Positions 1 through 7,471 are shown, counted from the first letter of the stretch. The stretch is DNA of 64,000 nt from Runella rosea (GCF_003325355.1 NZ_CP030850.1:4581501-4645500), one strand, 5' to 3'. Notes: a model not told the origin generated them from the sequence alone. Translations and numbers: made by a program.

Positions 1-326
1 ATTCCCAAAATTCCAAATGATAAATTGGTGACTGGTTCACTAAAAGTGAACGTAACACTGACGCCTTCTGTACGGTTTCCCAATGCGATGTTTAACCACA
101 ACCCACGGGAGTCATTGCGGGGAGTTCGGTTACGAAGTCGATTGGTGTTCCCCTGAACGGTGGCCGTAACGGTCACTTGCGGGGTGCCTATATTATTGAA
201 TGTTTGCAATAAAGCACCATCGGGCGTCCACGGGGTCACTTCGGTATTTGAAGAAAGGTCAATATATCCCTGTCCAAATGCGAGTGTGGAATAAAAAATG
301 ATCAGCAGTGTAAAAAGTCTCCTCAT
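1..326 (-). CDS. Secreted protein, N-terminal part only
   Basis: An open frame runs from an ATG at 326 off the left edge of the window, so only about 108 residues are visible. The N-terminus (MRRLFTLLIIFYSTLAFGQ) is a clear signal peptide ending before GYIDLSS. The visible mature part is rich in Thr and Asn, with phrases such as VTVTATVQGN and VSVTFTFSEP, which suggests a beta-rich extracellular domain. Large Bacteroidota surface proteins with C-terminal T9SS tails often begin like this, but the C-terminus is outside the window and no family can be named. It follows trpE on the same strand, about 135 bp away, and probably has its own promoter. Confidence 0.7.
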   Translation of the reverse strand, partial: MRRLFTLLIIFYSTLAFGQGYIDLSSNTEVTPWTPDGALLQTFNNIGTPQVTVTATVQGNTNRLRNRTPRNDSRGLWLNIALGNRTEGVSVTFTFSEPVTNLSFGILG

Positions 327-392
327 ACCGTAAAAACGATTATGCATTATACTTTCGTGTTTGATTACAGAATATATACGCAATAAACGAAA

Positions 393-400
393 CAAAGATA
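393..400 (-). promoter_or_regulatory. Putative -7 promoter box for the secreted protein
   Basis: Read on the minus strand this is TATCTTTG, matching the Bacteroidota -7 consensus TAnnTTTG, about 65 bp before the ATG at 326. No good -33 TTTG lies at the expected distance, so support is moderate. Confidence 0.4.
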
Positions 401-461
401 GACAAACTTTGGAAAAAAATCAGTTTCGAATTAAGGACGATTTTTGTGTTTCGGTGCTTTA

Positions 462-1907
462 TTACAATTCATTGGCCATTTCAATGGCATTGCGGAGAGC
501 CGCTAGCTTGTTATGCACTTCCTGCATCTCAGAAGCAATGTTTGATTTGGCCACCACGCCCATTCCTGCCTGATAAAACAACGTATTGTTTTTACTCAAA
601 AAAGTCCGAATCGTAATGCAGTGGTTGAAGTCTCCGCTGAAACTGATGTGGCCCAATGCGCCGCCATAAATACTTCGATTGGTGGTTTCAAGACGATCAA
701 TGATGGTCATCGCGTTGTGTTTGGGGGCCCCGGAGAGCGTTCCAGCGGGAAATGTATCGGCAACCAATTGGAGTGGATTGACTCCCGCACTCATTTTTCC
801 CGTTACTTTAGAAACCAAGTGAATCACGTGGGAGAAAAATTGTGCTTCTTTGTAGGTTTCTACTTTGACCACATCGCAGCTCCGACTCAAATCATTGCGG
901 GCTAGGTCTACCAACATTACGTGTTCAGCCGTTTCTTTGGGGTCGGCGGCCAGCTGGCGCGCCAGTTCAGCATCTTTTTCGTCATCGCCCGTGCGTCGGA
1001 AAGTGCCCGCAATGGGGTGAATTTCGGCATGTCCGTTTTTGATGTAGATTTGTTTTTCGGGGGACGAACCGAATACTTTGTAATTGCCAAAATCAAAGTA
1101 AAAAAGGTACGGAGAAGGATTGATGGATCGCAAAGCCCGGTAGACGTTGAATTCATCGCCTTCAAATTTCTTGCTGAAACGGCGCGAAGGGACAATCTGA
1201 AATACATCGCCGCGCAGACAGTGATTGATGCATTGCTGGATCGTACCCGCCATTTGCTCATCGGTTACGTTGCTTTCTTCGGTGGCATTGGCTTTAAAGC
1301 GGAACGTCGCCATTTTGGGCGCTTTAACAATCATCTCCAAAGAATCCAAATCCATGCCCATACTTCGGCTGTGGTTGGAATCCTGCCTTGTTACGCCATA
1401 ATCATGTTCAAAAAGATACACTTCGTCCTTGAAATGATTGAACGCAATTACAAAACGATAGATACGATACACCATCTGAGGAATGGCGTTGTCGGGTGTT
1501 TTGGGCTGAATCTCAATGTCTTCAAAGTATTTCACCGAGTCGTAGGTAATGTGTCCAAACAAACCGCCATTGATAAAAGGGTAATCATTTTTTGGGGCGT
1601 CAAAGCGTTGAATAAAATCCCTTAGGGTTTGCATGGCGTGTTTGCGATGAGGCAAACCAAACGACTCTTCGGAGCCGTCAGGAAAGGTTTGCGTTACCAC
1701 ATCTTCGTCCAACACAAACGAGGCGACGGGGTCGCAGGCAATGACGCTAAATCCGTGCTCCATGCCGTGGTATTCGGCACTTTCGAGCATGACGGTATAG
1801 GGGAATTTATCGCGGAGTTTGAGATAAACGCCAACGGGTGTGAGCATATCTCCTAATAATTTACGGCTTTGAGTGGTGATTTTGAAGGTGGTATCGGTCG
1901 TTGTCAT
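462..1907 (-). CDS. trpE: Anthranilate synthase component I (TrpE)
   Basis: 481 residues, typical for TrpE. It converts chorismate to anthranilate, the first committed step of tryptophan synthesis, using ammonia supplied by the TrpG glutaminase. The N-terminal half has the LES-type motif (VMLESAEYHG) used for tryptophan feedback binding in this family. The C-terminal chorismate-binding domain carries PIAGTFRRTGD, DLARNDLSRS, GTLSGAPKHNAM and YGGALGHISF. These features favour TrpE over PabB or isochorismate synthase. The ATG at 1907 is the only good start. No trpG or other trp gene is seen in the window. Just upstream are a promoter, a Trp-rich leader peptide and a terminator hairpin, so expression is most likely controlled by attenuation. 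Confidence 0.95.
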   Translation of the reverse strand: MTTTDTTFKITTQSRKLLGDMLTPVGVYLKLRDKFPYTVMLESAEYHGMEHGFSVIACDPVASFVLDEDVVTQTFPDGSEESFGLPHRKHAMQTLRDFIQRFDAPKNDYPFINGGLFGHITYDSVKYFEDIEIQPKTPDNAIPQMVYRIYRFVIAFNHFKDEVYLFEHDYGVTRQDSNHSRSMGMDLDSLEMIVKAPKMATFRFKANATEESNVTDEQMAGTIQQCINHCLRGDVFQIVPSRRFSKKFEGDEFNVYRALRSINPSPYLFYFDFGNYKVFGSSPEKQIYIKNGHAEIHPIAGTFRRTGDDEKDAELARQLAADPKETAEHVMLVDLARNDLSRSCDVVKVETYKEAQFFSHVIHLVSKVTGKMSAGVNPLQLVADTFPAGTLSGAPKHNAMTIIDRLETTNRSIYGGALGHISFSGDFNHCITIRTFLSKNNTLFYQAGMGVVAKSNIASEMQEVHNKLAALRNAIEMANEL

Positions 1908-1953
1908 TACCTATATCGGTTGAATGTGTTAGTTATCAAGTTTGGGAATTGAA

Positions 1954-1993
1954 AATAAAAAAAGCTCGCTGTGCGATGAACAGCGAGCTTTTT
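1954..1993 (-). terminator. trpE attenuator terminator hairpin
   Basis: A perfect 14-bp stem (1959-1972 with 1980-1993) has a 7-nt loop and, in the minus-strand direction, is followed by seven T residues and then ATTTTC. This is a strong intrinsic terminator placed between the leader peptide stop (2015) and the trpE start (1907). Part of it (1975-1982) is exactly complementary to 2020-2027 in the leader transcript, giving a competing antiterminator pairing. Confidence 0.9.
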
Positions 1994-2014
1994 GGGTTAA
2001 AAATAAGCATAGCA

Positions 2015-2080
2015 TTACGTGTTCATCTTTTTCGAAGAAGAACGCCACCACCATGCGCTATTTTTGACGTTTAAAATCAT
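2015..2080 (-). CDS. trpL: trp operon leader peptide (21 residues, three Trp codons in a row)
   Basis: ATG at 2080, stop TAA at 2015-2017. The peptide reads MILNVKNSA, then WWW (TGG TGG TGG at 2045-2053), then RSSSKKMNT. Tandem Trp codons before a terminator and trpE are the mark of ribosome-mediated attenuation. The bases after the Trp codons (2035-2043) can pair with 2019-2027 as a pause hairpin. The segment 2020-2027 can instead pair with 1975-1982 inside the terminator. A ribosome stalled at the Trp codons would cover the first strand and so favour antitermination. Confidence 0.88.
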   Translation of the reverse strand: MILNVKNSAWWWRSSSKKMNT

Positions 2081-2084
2081 GTTG

Positions 2085-2115
2085 CAAAATTACAATCGGG
2101 ATTTATAAATCCAAA
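2085..2115 (-). promoter_or_regulatory. trp leader promoter (TTTG-N19-TAATTTTG)
   Basis: On the minus strand TTTG (2115-2112) is separated by 19 bp from TAATTTTG (2092-2085). This matches the Bacteroidota sigma-A consensus TTTG-N19..21-TAnnTTTG. Only four bases separate the -7 box from the leader ATG at 2080, so the transcript may begin at or very near that ATG. Confidence 0.75.
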
Positions 2116-2159
2116 TTTTATTTATTCTTCCTCACAAAACCCTTTGTGGCTTTCCTAAA

Positions 2160-2741
2160 CTACTTCTTCTTGTACAAATTGTAAATGACCGAAACCTGTA
2201 ACGTGCGATTGTAAAGCGACTCGGTTTTGGACGTTGACAAATTGGTAAACCCGTGAATGTAGCGAAGATTCAGGCTGAAATCTTCCGCCATATCCATAAA
2301 GTCAAACCGAAGCCCCGTGCCCATGCTGAATTCGTTTTTACGAAGCGGAACCACACTCCTGAGATTGTTGACCGCATAGCTAAACTCCGGAGCAACCTCA
2401 AAGGTTAAGCCTTCAGTAAGAATATATCCCACCACTGGCACAAAACTGGCGTAGTTGAAATTGTTGCGTACTACTTCAAGTTCTCCCTTAAATGTACCGC
2501 CGCGTACCGAAAGTTGTACTTCTGGTTGAAAAACCCATTTTTGATTCCGAATACGGTAGAAAACACCTAGATTAGGGTGAGACTGGCGTTTGAGACTATA
2601 AATAAAGTTGGGAGAATAGGTACTGCTAGAAATGTTTAGTCCTGCGCGCAAACCCAAATGGGGTTTCATGTAAACAGTCTGGGCCTGCGCCCCAACGGAC
2701 ACAATCACCAAAAGTAGAAGTAATCTAAGGTTCAAATTCAT
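2160..2741 (-). CDS. Outer-membrane beta-barrel protein (PorT-like)
   Basis: About 193 residues from the ATG at 2741. A TTG 12 bp upstream would add only four residues before the signal peptide. The N-terminus MNLNLRLLLLLVIVSVGAQAQ is a signal peptide ending at AQA-Q. The rest alternates polar and hydrophobic residues and contains LGLRAGLNISS, the usual first strand of the Bacteroidota outer-membrane beta-barrel family (PF13568-like), and ends in a strand finishing NLYKKK. Its specific role is unknown. Confidence 0.75.
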   Translation of the reverse strand: MNLNLRLLLLLVIVSVGAQAQTVYMKPHLGLRAGLNISSSTYSPNFIYSLKRQSHPNLGVFYRIRNQKWVFQPEVQLSVRGGTFKGELEVVRNNFNYASFVPVVGYILTEGLTFEVAPEFSYAVNNLRSVVPLRKNEFSMGTGLRFDFMDMAEDFSLNLRYIHGFTNLSTSKTESLYNRTLQVSVIYNLYKKK

Positions 2742-2843
2742 GATACAATTCAAAAAGTTAGTTTATGGTGGTTTGCAACCCACTTGGCTGTGTTAGTAAC
2801 AACCTCACTATTGTTTATGTGATTGATTATTAATTGTTTGTCT

Positions 2844-3398
2844 TTAATTTAGCCTTGGGTCGGTGGGATAATGTGATTTGACCCGGTACTCTCCGCCCAT
2901 TTTTCGTAAAACTGCCCTCCAAAATTGGTCAACTGGGGTGTCAAATATAAAACCCGCATCCGTGTCGGATACAATCCAGGCGTTTTTACTGAGTTCTTCG
3001 TCCAATTGCCCCGCTGACCATCCTGAATATCCAATGAAAAAACGCAAATCTCGCTCGGTTATTTTCCCGACGTTGAGCATGCTCATAATTTGTTCAAAAT
3101 CGCCGCTCCAATATAAGTTATCTCCTACTGGCACGGCATCTTCAATAAATGACAACCGATGAAGAAAATGCAATGTGTTCTGTTCGACTGGACCGCCCAG
3201 ATAAAGTGGCATATTGGTCACAACGGGCTCTTTCAGAACGTCGTTAAGGTGTAAGTTGGTGGTTTGATTAAAGACCAGTCCAAAGGTTCCTTGTTCGTTG
3301 TGTTCGCACAGAAATACCACGCTCCGTTCAAAATTGGGGTCACCCAAAGTCGGTTCGGCAATTAATAATTTTCCTTGGGCAGGTTTTAGCGGAGGCAT
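2844..3398 (-). CDS. YqgE/AlgH family protein (UPF0301)
   Basis: 184 residues, the usual length of the family. The N-terminus PAQGKLLIAEPTLGDPNFER and the following SVVFLCEHNEQGTFGLVFN are the family signature, and GYSGWSAGQLDEEL is the second conserved block. Members are small cytoplasmic alpha/beta proteins; AlgH was linked to alginate regulation in Pseudomonas, but the biochemical role is not settled. It lies 88 bp after bioB on the same strand with no obvious terminator between them, so readthrough is possible. Confidence 0.9.
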   Translation of the reverse strand: MPPLKPAQGKLLIAEPTLGDPNFERSVVFLCEHNEQGTFGLVFNQTTNLHLNDVLKEPVVTNMPLYLGGPVEQNTLHFLHRLSFIEDAVPVGDNLYWSGDFEQIMSMLNVGKITERDLRFFIGYSGWSAGQLDEELSKNAWIVSDTDAGFIFDTPVDQFWRAVLRKMGGEYRVKSHYPTDPRLN

Positions 3399-3486
3399 TT
3401 GGTACTGGTTCAGTGTCTCTTTTAAGGAGATAACGAAATAAAAATCAAAAATAGTGGATTTTCAAGAACAAATGAGCACGTTGTGA

Positions 3487-4458
3487 TTAAACCGCTTCCA
3501 ATTTTTGTGCTTTGAAGGCAGGACGCGGCCTGATATTCAGGGTTTGAAACATCTCTTGGTCGGCGTCAACGTCTGGATTGGGGGTTGTTAACAGCTTTTC
3601 TCCCGCAAAAATAGAATTGGCCCCTGCCATAAAACAAAGTGCCTGTTCTTCCATCGTCATATTGACGCGGCCCGCCGAGAGGCGAACCATGGCTTTGGGC
3701 ATCAGAATACGCGCTGTAGCTATCATCCGAATCATATCCCAAACCGATACGCGTTTTTGATGCTCCAGCGGCGTGCCTTCTACGGCAACCAGTGCATTGA
3801 CAGGTACTGATTCAGGGGCCTGTGGAAGCGACGCCAGGGTATGAAGCATTCCAATGCGGTCATCGTGGGTTTCGCCCATGCCGATGATGCCGCCCGAGCA
3901 GGCTGAAATACCCACTTTCTGCACGTGATTGATGGTTTGGAGGCGGTCGTCGTAGGTACGGGTTGAAATAATATCGCCGTAAAACTCCTCGCTCGTGTCA
4001 AGGTTATGGTTGTAGGCGTAAAGCCCAGCGTCTTTCAGTTTTTGAGCTTGGGTTTCGGTCAGCATTCCCAACGTGCAGCATACTTCCATGTCGAGTTGAT
4101 TCACGCCTTTGACCATTTCCAATACTTTATCAAAATCGCGGTTGTCGCGGACTTCACGCCAGGCCGCACCCATGCAGAAGCGCGTGCTACCAGCGTCTTT
4201 GGCGCGTTGGGCGGCGGTTAATACTTCATCCACTTCCATCAATTTATGGGCTTGTACTCCCGTGTGGTACCGCGCAGCCTGTGGGCAATAAGCGCAATCT
4301 TCGGGGCAACCACCCGTTTTGACAGACAACAAAGTACAGACCTGTACTTCTTGCGGGTCGTGGTGTTGGCGGTGAACTGTAGCGGCGCGGTAAATCAACT
4401 CCAAGATAGGGGATTCATAAATTTCGCGTACCGCGTCTTTCGATAACGTAGGATTCAT
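3487..4458 (-). CDS. bioB: Biotin synthase (BioB)
   Basis: About 323 residues from the ATG at 4458; a TTG nine bases upstream is less likely as the start. BioB is a radical-SAM enzyme that inserts sulfur into dethiobiotin, the last step of biotin synthesis. The SAM-cluster motif [10 protein letters not shown] (Cx3Cx2C) is present, as are [22 protein letters not shown] and RLSAGRVNM, which bind substrate and the auxiliary cluster in this family. It starts only 14 bp after the stop of the Dph6-like gene, so it appears to be the last gene of the set downstream of the cobalamin riboswitch. No other bio gene is in the window. Confidence 0.95.
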   Translation of the reverse strand: MNPTLSKDAVREIYESPILELIYRAATVHRQHHDPQEVQVCTLLSVKTGGCPEDCAYCPQAARYHTGVQAHKLMEVDEVLTAAQRAKDAGSTRFCMGAAWREVRDNRDFDKVLEMVKGVNQLDMEVCCTLGMLTETQAQKLKDAGLYAYNHNLDTSEEFYGDIISTRTYDDRLQTINHVQKVGISACSGGIIGMGETHDDRIGMLHTLASLPQAPESVPVNALVAVEGTPLEHQKRVSVWDMIRMIATARILMPKAMVRLSAGRVNMTMEEQALCFMAGANSIFAGEKLLTTPNPDVDADQEMFQTLNIRPRPAFKAQKLEAV

Positions 4459-4472
4459 CTTGCGCAATGACT

Positions 4473-5174
4473 TTAAATGGGCAACAAATCTGTAAAAAAA
4501 TAAGTGGAAGTCAAGTCTTCTCCTTCGGCATTTTGGAAATTATAAGTTTTCTCGACGGTTTCTCCTTTTTGAAAATCAATGGGTTGGGAGAAATAAGGAG
4601 CTTCAAAAACAAAGGTGTGAAATTCGCCGTTTTCGCCGCAGGGGTCGATATTGGCGGGCAATTCGCTGACAAAATCGCGGTCTAGCACACGGCCGCAAAA
4701 GGATTGGTCCAGTACATTCCCGTTTACGCTGACGACGATGGTTTTGAATCCTAAGTCCCAAAATTCTTCCAGCAATTCTATCGAAGGACGTTGCCAGAGG
4801 GGGAAAATGCCTTGCATTCCGACGGTCGCTAGTTGATTTTCGCGATAGAGCCGTAAATCTTCCAGAAAAATATCACCAAAAATGGATTTTGTAATGCGTG
4901 CGTCGGCTAAGGGTTGAAGAATTTCAGCCATACGAACTTGGTATTCTTCCATAGATGTGGTTTCGGGCAGGCGTAGTTTGAGCAGTTCGATGCCGAGCTG
5001 TTGCGCCTGTTGGTCGAGCAGTTCTTCACGCACGCCATGCATCGAGATTCGTCGGAAGGAGTCGTTTAGGGAAGTCAGGAGGTAACGAACGTCGTAGGCG
5101 TTATTCTGCAAACTATGATACAATGCCAGCGCCGAGTCTTTGCCTCCCGACCAATTCATGAGAGCCGCCTGCAT
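4473..5174 (-). CDS. Dph6-like PP-loop ATPase (diphthine--ammonia ligase family)
   Basis: 233 residues. The N-terminal [17 protein letters not shown] contains the SGGKDS PP-loop that adenylates a substrate in N-type ATP pyrophosphatases. [17 protein letters not shown]-type residues near the C-terminus also match the Dph6 family (PF01902). Bacteria lack diphthamide, so the archaeal/eukaryotic function cannot be assumed. The start codon overlaps the stop of the DUF6580 gene by one base (TAATG), indicating translational coupling. Sitting behind a cobalamin riboswitch, it may act on a corrinoid or related carboxylate, but that is inference. Confidence 0.85.
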   Translation of the reverse strand: MQAALMNWSGGKDSALALYHSLQNNAYDVRYLLTSLNDSFRRISMHGVREELLDQQAQQLGIELLKLRLPETTSMEEYQVRMAEILQPLADARITKSIFGDIFLEDLRLYRENQLATVGMQGIFPLWQRPSIELLEEFWDLGFKTIVVSVNGNVLDQSFCGRVLDRDFVSELPANIDPCGENGEFHTFVFEAPYFSQPIDFQKGETVEKTYNFQNAEGEDLTSTYFFTDLLPI

Positions 5175-5764
5175 TATTCAGCAACGGCCAGTTTGGGGAA
5201 ACGCATTTTCAGAACTTCAAATCCGCCAAAAAGCAAGGCGCTGTAGGCCAATGTGCCCGCCAGAAAATTACGCATAAACAGCACGCCCTGCGTGAGGCAT
5301 TGTACAAACCCTGCCCAATCGCGGCTGAGGGGCAAGCCCGTGCGCAGATCAATGCCACCGCTCAGCCACACGCTGCCATCCGACAAGACCCAATGCGATA
5401 ACGTGGCAATGACGGCGGCCAAAACGACATTTTTGACGTTGATTTTTTGTAATAATACTTTTCCGTAAAAAACAATCAGCGCAAAAATGCCATATACCCA
5501 ATACCAGCCCTCGTAGATGATGCCGTAGCGGCCTTGGTAAATGACGGCGTTGATGAGTAAATCGCTGATAAAAAGGGTGATAAGCGGAAAGGAAAAGGCT
5601 TTCCAACGAGTGGTGAAATACGCACCACTGAACAGTGCCATCGCGCCAAGCGGTGTAAAATTGGAAACGGGCGAGAGCTGCGCCACGTTCAGAATACGAA
5701 TCAGCGCGGCGGCCAGCATAAAGCATAGCAACGTCAGCAGACGGGGATTGAGGGTGTTTTTCAT
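5174..5764 (-). CDS. DUF6580 family membrane protein, putative transporter
   Basis: 196 residues with about five or six hydrophobic segments, a short charged N-terminus and SNFTPLGAMALFSGAYF, which I recognise as typical of DUF6580 proteins. Size and topology resemble the substrate-binding (S) components of ECF vitamin transporters. It is the first gene after the cobalamin riboswitch, so uptake of cobalamin or a corrinoid precursor is a reasonable hypothesis. No ECF ATPase or T component is nearby. The ATG at 5764 is followed directly by the coupled Dph6-like gene. Confidence 0.75.
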   Translation of the reverse strand: MKNTLNPRLLTLLCFMLAAALIRILNVAQLSPVSNFTPLGAMALFSGAYFTTRWKAFSFPLITLFISDLLINAVIYQGRYGIIYEGWYWVYGIFALIVFYGKVLLQKINVKNVVLAAVIATLSHWVLSDGSVWLSGGIDLRTGLPLSRDWAGFVQCLTQGVLFMRNFLAGTLAYSALLFGGFEVLKMRFPKLAVAE

Positions 5765-5790
5765 ACTATTTAAAAGAATAAAATCGGTTT

Positions 5791-6085
5791 AGCTGCGCAT
5801 CCTCCGTGCGCGGCGACTAAATAGTTCATTGGGCAGGTCTCCTGACTTGTTTCATCGCTCTTGCACCTTCCCGGCGTGGAGTTTACAGTTGGCAGTTTAC
5901 AGTTGGCAGTAAAAATACTGTAGACTGTGAACCATGGACTGTGAACTGAAAACCAGTGGTTTATGCAGTTGTTAAGAGCGACCTTGGATGAAACTTACAG
6001 TTGCGGGGACAGTTTTCGTTTTGCACGAAATTCCCTTTTAAGCCGTCAAAGCCCGCCACGAAGCAGGCATGAGGCACCCAAGACG
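5791..6085 (-). promoter_or_regulatory. Cobalamin (B12) riboswitch
   Basis: Read on the minus strand the region holds the conserved cobalamin aptamer parts in order: GGTGCC (6078-6073), a GCCTGC/GCGGGC stem (6068-6051), AAAAGGGAA (6039-6031), ACTGTCCCCGCAACTGTAA (about 6013-5995) and the B12 box CAAGTCAGGAGACCTGCCC (5849-5831). A GCGCA/TGCGC hairpin (about 5809-5794) with GGAGGA in its loop follows and may be P13 or part of the expression platform. The start of the DUF6580 gene is 30 bp further. In this class, ligand binding normally lowers expression of uptake or synthesis genes. A repeat-type hairpin is inserted in a peripheral arm. Confidence 0.93.
5881..5950. repeat. Imperfect palindrome with internal direct repeats, inside the riboswitch arm
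   Basis: The 14-mer GTTTACAGTTGGCA occurs twice in tandem (5881-5894, 5895-5908). It is followed by a perfect CAGTA-AAAA-TACTG hairpin (5907-5920) and then by a right arm built from two ACTGTGAAC copies that pair with the left arm through G-U wobbles. The element lies between the conserved core and the B12 box, in a non-conserved arm. Confidence 0.75.
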
Positions 6086-6153
6086 AATACAAAAGTAGGG
6101 AGAAGTCGGGAGTGAGGAGTAAGAAAGGAGTGTTTATTTTTTTGGGGAGGAGC

Positions 6154-6414
6154 TTAGTATTTTTGAAAAAGCCCTGCTTTTCCCATTTTGATGGAGGTTT
6201 CCTTGTCGTAAAATTCTAGAATTTTTATCAAATCACTTTCGACAGAATAATCCAAACGGTTGGATTTAACAAACTCCGCAATCATAGACGCTTTATCGCT
6301 TAATGCCTCCAAAATCGCCGATTTTTTTCGTTTGATACGACGAATTTGTCCCTCTTTTACGAGGTATAGCTCTTCTTCCCGGACAAATTTTGAGGGTACT
6401 GATACGCTTTCCAT
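6154..6414 (-). CDS. Small hypothetical protein, possibly the C-terminal remnant of a larger secreted protein
   Basis: 86 residues from the ATG at 6414, without signal peptide or membrane segment. The sequence is charged, with EELYLVKEGQIRRIKRKKSA, ALSDKASMIAEFVKSNRLD and DLIKILEFYD. It resembles, from memory, the conserved C-terminal end of roughly 250-residue exported Bacteroidota proteins, which would make this a truncated copy; this recollection is not firm. It follows the barrel gene at 6460 by 45 bp on the same strand, and the area is visibly AT-richer than the housekeeping genes. Confidence 0.55.
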   Translation of the reverse strand: MESVSVPSKFVREEELYLVKEGQIRRIKRKKSAILEALSDKASMIAEFVKSNRLDYSVESDLIKILEFYDKETSIKMGKAGLFQKY

Positions 6415-6459
6415 TTTGCCGTGATTTGGTTTCGCCCTCTTTTTGATGAATTTAATTCC

Positions 6460-7080
6460 TCAAAAAGATAAAGTCAATTGAGTTTGTAAATTGACTTTAT
6501 ATGAACGATAATCGGGGAAAATGGTTCTGTTTTGTGCTGTATAAACCTGATAATATACAGAGGGCTGAATAATCCAGCTCACTGAGTGAGTGACCTTATA
6601 GCTAATTCCAGCTCCTAATGCGATTGCTAGAGTCAGGGGAAATTTTCCTTTTGTAACATCAGACTTGATATAGGGAGGGGTTGAATAATCCTTTGATTGT
6701 ATTCTTTCCATGATTATTCCAGTAGAAAAATAAGGAGAAAGCCGTTTTAAGGAAGGCTGATAGTTAATAAGTACTGGAATTATTAGGTCTTTTGTTTTTA
6801 TTTGTGATGTTTCAGGAATAACTCTATGGTATTTTATCCAATTATAACTAATACCTGTGGAAATAGACCATTTAGGGGTCATGGAATAGTTACCCGTAAT
6901 TCCTAACAATATACCCTTTCCCTCTTCTTGAAATCCAAGTTCTCCCGTAAAAATATGAGTAGAGGCATTGCCTCCTACAAAACCAATTGAAGGAGTTACT
7001 GAAAAACGATTTTGTCCTACTGTTGAGGTAACGAATATTACTTGTAAAATCAATAAAGAAATTTTTTTAGAAGCTTTCAT
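6460..7080 (-). CDS. Outer-membrane beta-barrel protein
   Basis: 206 residues from the ATG at 7080. The frame is open up to 7212, but only the internal start gives a proper signal peptide (MKASKKISLLILQVIFVTSTVGQ, cut shown in part). The mature part has alternating beta-strand patterns such as FSVTPSIGFVGGNAS, WSISTGISYNWIKYHR and LAIALGAGISYKV, and ends in LQTQLTLSF with a terminal Phe as expected for BAM-inserted barrels. It is a PorT/OmpA-barrel type protein of unknown specificity. Base composition is AT-rich compared with neighbours, which may mean recent acquisition. Confidence 0.75.
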   Translation of the reverse strand: MKASKKISLLILQVIFVTSTVGQNRFSVTPSIGFVGGNASTHIFTGELGFQEEGKGILLGITGNYSMTPKWSISTGISYNWIKYHRVIPETSQIKTKDLIIPVLINYQPSLKRLSPYFSTGIIMERIQSKDYSTPPYIKSDVTKGKFPLTLAIALGAGISYKVTHSVSWIIQPSVYYQVYTAQNRTIFPDYRSYKVNLQTQLTLSF

Positions 7081-7225
7081 GGCATTAATTTGTTTAATTC
7101 CAGATAGTTGGATGCATTTTTGGGGTAATGTGCATTTGACAAGGTGAATCAGGACAATAATCTCCTGTTGAGCAGCTAGCGCTATAAGTTTTTGAGAACT
7201 AAATAACGACATGTTTTATGGCAGT

Positions 7226-7260
7226 GGAAACTATAAATTTAACTTTGATTTATAGTTTCC
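7226..7260. repeat. Perfect 13-bp inverted repeat
   Basis: GGAAACTATAAAT (7226-7238) and its exact reverse complement (7248-7260) flank a 9-bp spacer. It lies upstream of the barrel gene at 6460-7080 and has no T-tract that would make it a clear terminator. It could be an operator or a palindromic repeat element. Confidence 0.7.
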
Positions 7261-7440
7261 ATACTCATAAAACTAGAACAGGAATTAGTGATTTCAAAAT
7301 AAAATAAAGGAAAAAGGAGTCAAATAAAGTGAAACCTAACTATCTAACCAGAGAATAATAGCGAAAGGGCTAATTGCCTGCTGTTTCACGAATTTGATTG
7401 GGCATTTTCAGACTGGGAGCAATCAGAATCACAAAATCCC

Positions 7441-7448
7441 TATTTTTG
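7441..7448 (+). promoter_or_regulatory. Putative -7 promoter box for the EamA gene
   Basis: TATTTTTG matches TAnnTTTG and ends 23 bp before the ATG at 7472. No clear -33 element is seen. Confidence 0.4.
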
Positions 7449-7471
7449 CTTTTTCGTAATCAACCGCCCGT

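Noticed and set aside
921-1625. Long plus-strand open frame opposite trpE
   Set aside because: It lies wholly inside trpE on the other strand, has no recognisable domain, and trpE has unmistakable family motifs.
5881-5908. Tandem 14-mers as a possible CRISPR start
   Set aside because: Only two copies, directly adjacent with no spacers, and part of a foldback inside a riboswitch arm.
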